The notes beneath the pieces are model-generated. The model was given only the letters and a program-made list of their open reading frames with translations, was not told the DNA's origin and did not search any database. Below, one piece after another: positions 13,795 to 15,024 of a stretch of 15,024 bases of DNA. The DNA lies in the NCBI GenBank assembly GCA_900757705.1, contig CAAEOW010000165.1, positions 1 through 15,024 on the forward strand, in the 5' to 3' direction. This DNA is from an uncultured Collinsella sp. (GTDB lineage Bacteria; Actinomycetota; Coriobacteriia; Coriobacteriales; Coriobacteriaceae). The stretch's first letter is position 1. The number at the start of each line of letters is the position of its first letter. A program made the position numbers and the translations under genes.

Positions 13795-14570
13795 TGTACG
13801 TCAACGGTCATTGGGCGCACCACATCAAGACCGTCAACGGCGTCTTCGCGCCAAACGCTGACAATATGCTGTGCGAGCAGCCGATCGACGAATGGCGGGC
13901 CATCGACGTTATCGAGATCAACGGCGCCACGACCATCTTCAAGGCGGGCGATAAGCCGGTCTTTACGGCGAATGTTCCGACAGGTTCCAACTCCCTTCCT
14001 CAGTGTGAGTTCTGGACGGGCAGCGATGGCAGCGAAGTGAACTCTCAGAAGTTCTGGGATCAGAACATCACGAATCACATCGACGTCTTTAAGCCCGGCG
14101 TGACCTATCGCTACGGTATCTACCTCAAGTCCGCGCGCGGCTTCTACTTTACGCCCGACACCAAGCTGGTGATCAACGGCCAGGAGTGCGGCTACCAGGT
14201 CGCGGATAGCGTATCCGATGAGGACAGCGGCTGGATCTACACCCTGTGGCTCAACACCGATCTGACCTTTACGCCTGAGGCCACGCCGACTCCCGATCCG
14301 CAGCCTACGCCGGATCCCAAGCCGACACCGCAGCCTGAGGTTAAGCCTGAGACTAAGCCCGAGGTTAAGCCCGAGACCAAACCCGCGGCCAAGTCGGCCA
14401 CGACAACCGCTACGACCAAGACGGTTGAGAAAACCACGCCGGCCAAGAAGAGCGATGCTGTCCTGGCTACCACGGGGGATACCACCGCGATGACGGTCGC
14501 TGCCCTAGGCATCGCCGGCGCAACCGTAGCCGCCGCCGGCCTCGCCGCGACCAAGCGCCGCAAGCATTAG
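13776..14570 (+). CDS. Surface protein, C-terminal part with LAxTG anchor; separated by a frameshift
   Basis: The open frame begins at 13752, and GTG 13776 is its first start-like codon (264 residues), with only a weak AAGGG upstream. It has no signal peptide, so on its own it should stay in the cytosol. It finishes module B (MMYVNGH), contains a third module with KPGVTYRYGIYLKSARGFYF and LVINGQ, then a Pro-rich wall linker with alternating PEVKPETKP repeats. The sorting signal is LATTG (230-234), a hydrophobic stretch and KRRKH, with the same 35-residue layout as in the upstream protein. Most likely this is the 3' half of the gene starting at 12178, cut off by one missing base near 13756; a sequencing error remains possible. 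Confidence 0.75.
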   Translation: MADDCMMYVNGHWAHHIKTVNGVFAPNADNMLCEQPIDEWRAIDVIEINGATTIFKAGDKPVFTANVPTGSNSLPQCEFWTGSDGSEVNSQKFWDQNITNHIDVFKPGVTYRYGIYLKSARGFYFTPDTKLVINGQECGYQVADSVSDEDSGWIYTLWLNTDLTFTPEATPTPDPQPTPDPKPTPQPEVKPETKPEVKPETKPAAKSATTTATTKTVEKTTPAKKSDAVLATTGDTTAMTVAALGIAGATVAAAGLAATKRRKH

Positions 14571-14606
14571 AGCTGGGTGACGGCTCTCGTTCTCGGCCTC
14601 AGCAAA

Positions 14607-14663
14607 ATCTCAATCTGTAACACCAAACTGCCCAAAACGGCTCTAGATGTTACAGATTGAGAT
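14607..14663. repeat. Hairpin repeat, tandem copy 1 (16-bp stem, 25-nt loop)
   Basis: Positions 14607-14622 are the exact reverse complement of 14648-14663. The arm sequence is centred on ATCTGTAACA. The loop is 25 nt. Confidence 0.92.
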
Positions 14664-14687
14664 GAACCGAATGGCCGCCAATCTAAT

Positions 14688-14744
14688 GTCTCGATCTGTA
14701 ACACCAAGCGGGGAATTTGACCTCTAACTGTTACAGATCGAGAC
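14688..14744. repeat. Hairpin repeat, tandem copy 2 (16-bp stem, 25-nt loop)
   Basis: Positions 14688-14703 are the exact reverse complement of 14729-14744. The arms match copy 1 except for compensated changes near the base of the stem (AATCTGTAAC versus GATCTGTAAC). Loop length is again 25 nt, but the loop sequence differs. The two copies start 81 bases apart. Confidence 0.92.
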
Positions 14745-14765
14745 AAACTGGCCGGCCAAGTCCAG

Positions 14766-14802
14766 AACCGCCACAAAGGCGCCTGTCCCTTTTGTGGTGG
14801 TT
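14766..14802. repeat. ACCACAAAGG hairpin repeat in inverted orientation
   Basis: A 14-bp stem (14766-14779 with 14789-14802, two G-T pairs) surrounds the loop CGCCTGTCC. Compared with the copies at 8692 and 12117, the asymmetric core GGGACAGG is on the opposite strand (CTGTCCC at 14783-14789). Confidence 0.8.
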
Positions 14803-14812
14803 TGCGCAGGTA

Positions 14813-14857
14813 GAACGGTAGGTTCGTATATATGAACCTACCGTTCGCTTTGTTTTT
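14813..14857 (+). terminator. Terminator formed by GCAGGTAG/AGGTTCG repeat, copy 2
   Basis: GAACGGTAGGTTC (14813-14825) pairs perfectly with GAACCTACCGTTC (14834-14846), and the pairing continues inward through the TATATA centre. The tract CTTTGTTTTT (14848-14857) follows. It would end transcripts from the surface-protein gene upstream. Confidence 0.8.
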
Positions 14858-14906
14858 GGACAACAATTACGCTGGATGACTTTTGGTTTGCAGGAAAGGA
14901 ACGACC

Positions 14907-15024
14907 ATGAGGTGGACTACTGTTCGAGCGCTTTGCCGCCGCCTGACCATTGCCGCGGTGACCCTCACTATGGTGACGGGCTCGTTGCCTGTGGGCGCGT
15001 TTGCTGAGGTGCTCACCACCGATA
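14907..15024 (+). CDS. N-terminus of a secreted protein (partial)
   Basis: Starts at ATG 14907 behind AGGAAAGGA (14892-14900) and runs off the right edge after 39 complete codons. The visible sequence is a standard Sec-type signal peptide: a basic start (MRWTTVRALCRR), the hydrophobic core LTIAAVTLTMVTG and a probable AFA cleavage site before EVLTTD. Its signal lacks the HGTWR pre-region of the two preceding surface proteins, so it belongs to another class. By position it is probably a third surface or secreted protein of this locus; its function cannot be judged from what is present. Confidence 0.7.
   Translation, partial: MRWTTVRALCRRLTIAAVTLTMVTGSLPVGAFAEVLTTD

Larger units (their letters stand above)
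14571..14906. other. 336-bp intergenic stretch made largely of hairpins
   Basis: Between the broken surface-protein gene and the next gene lie four hairpins in a row (14607-14663, 14688-14744, 14766-14802 and 14813-14846), the last with a T tract. A short minus-strand frame (14567-14866) reads through all of them and is not credible as a gene. Confidence 0.7.

Noticed and set aside
14607..14857. CRISPR array in the repeat-rich stretch after the second surface gene
   Set aside because: The repeats are inverted pairs from different families with only two tandem units, not short direct repeats with uniform spacers, and no cas gene is nearby.

Overview
The window looks like chromosomal DNA from a Gram-positive, GC-rich gut actinobacterium of the class Coriobacteriia, most likely Collinsella or a close relative. 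This is inferred, without a database search, from the GC-rich codon use, a 12-helix membrane protein ending in a LuxR-type DNA-binding domain, surface proteins with LAxTG anchors, and many GGGACAG-containing hairpins between genes. No tRNA, rRNA, CRISPR array or insertion-sequence transposase was seen.

Positions 1-8740 are mostly housekeeping genes on the + strand. The end of an unrecognised gene (1-150) is followed by purM and purN, which overlap by 11 bases and encode two steps of IMP synthesis. Next come a stand-alone PTS IIA protein, a membrane-anchored SurA/PrsA-like parvulin foldase and a YqeY protein. A polar amino-acid ABC importer follows (ATPase, substrate-binding lipoprotein, two permeases; 4984-8013). 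Its binding protein carries both a twin-arginine motif and a lipobox. A cytidylate-kinase-like gene ends this stretch at a strong terminator.

Positions 8738-10141 hold the only convincing minus-strand gene, the 12-helix LuxR-domain protein. It is read from a TTG start with a good ribosome-binding site, and a small dyad overlaps its possible promoter.

Positions 10359-15024 are an accessory surface-protein locus. Two proteins share an almost identical extended signal peptide and 35-residue LAxTG sorting signals; a third gene with a different signal peptide runs off the end. The second protein is split by a -1 frameshift near 13756, which separates its export signal from its wall anchor, and its middle part has different codon use from its flanks.

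The most unusual feature is the intergenic DNA. It holds a 56-nt near-perfect palindrome (2181-2236), a 30-bp perfect stem (4813-4877), several related ACCACAAAGG hairpins in both orientations, and a tandem pair of hairpins with 16-bp stems and 25-nt loops (14607-14744). Many carry the core GGGACAG. Some act as plausible terminators, others sit in leaders. Together they resemble dispersed, REP-like mobile palindromes, although no mobilising enzyme is encoded here.
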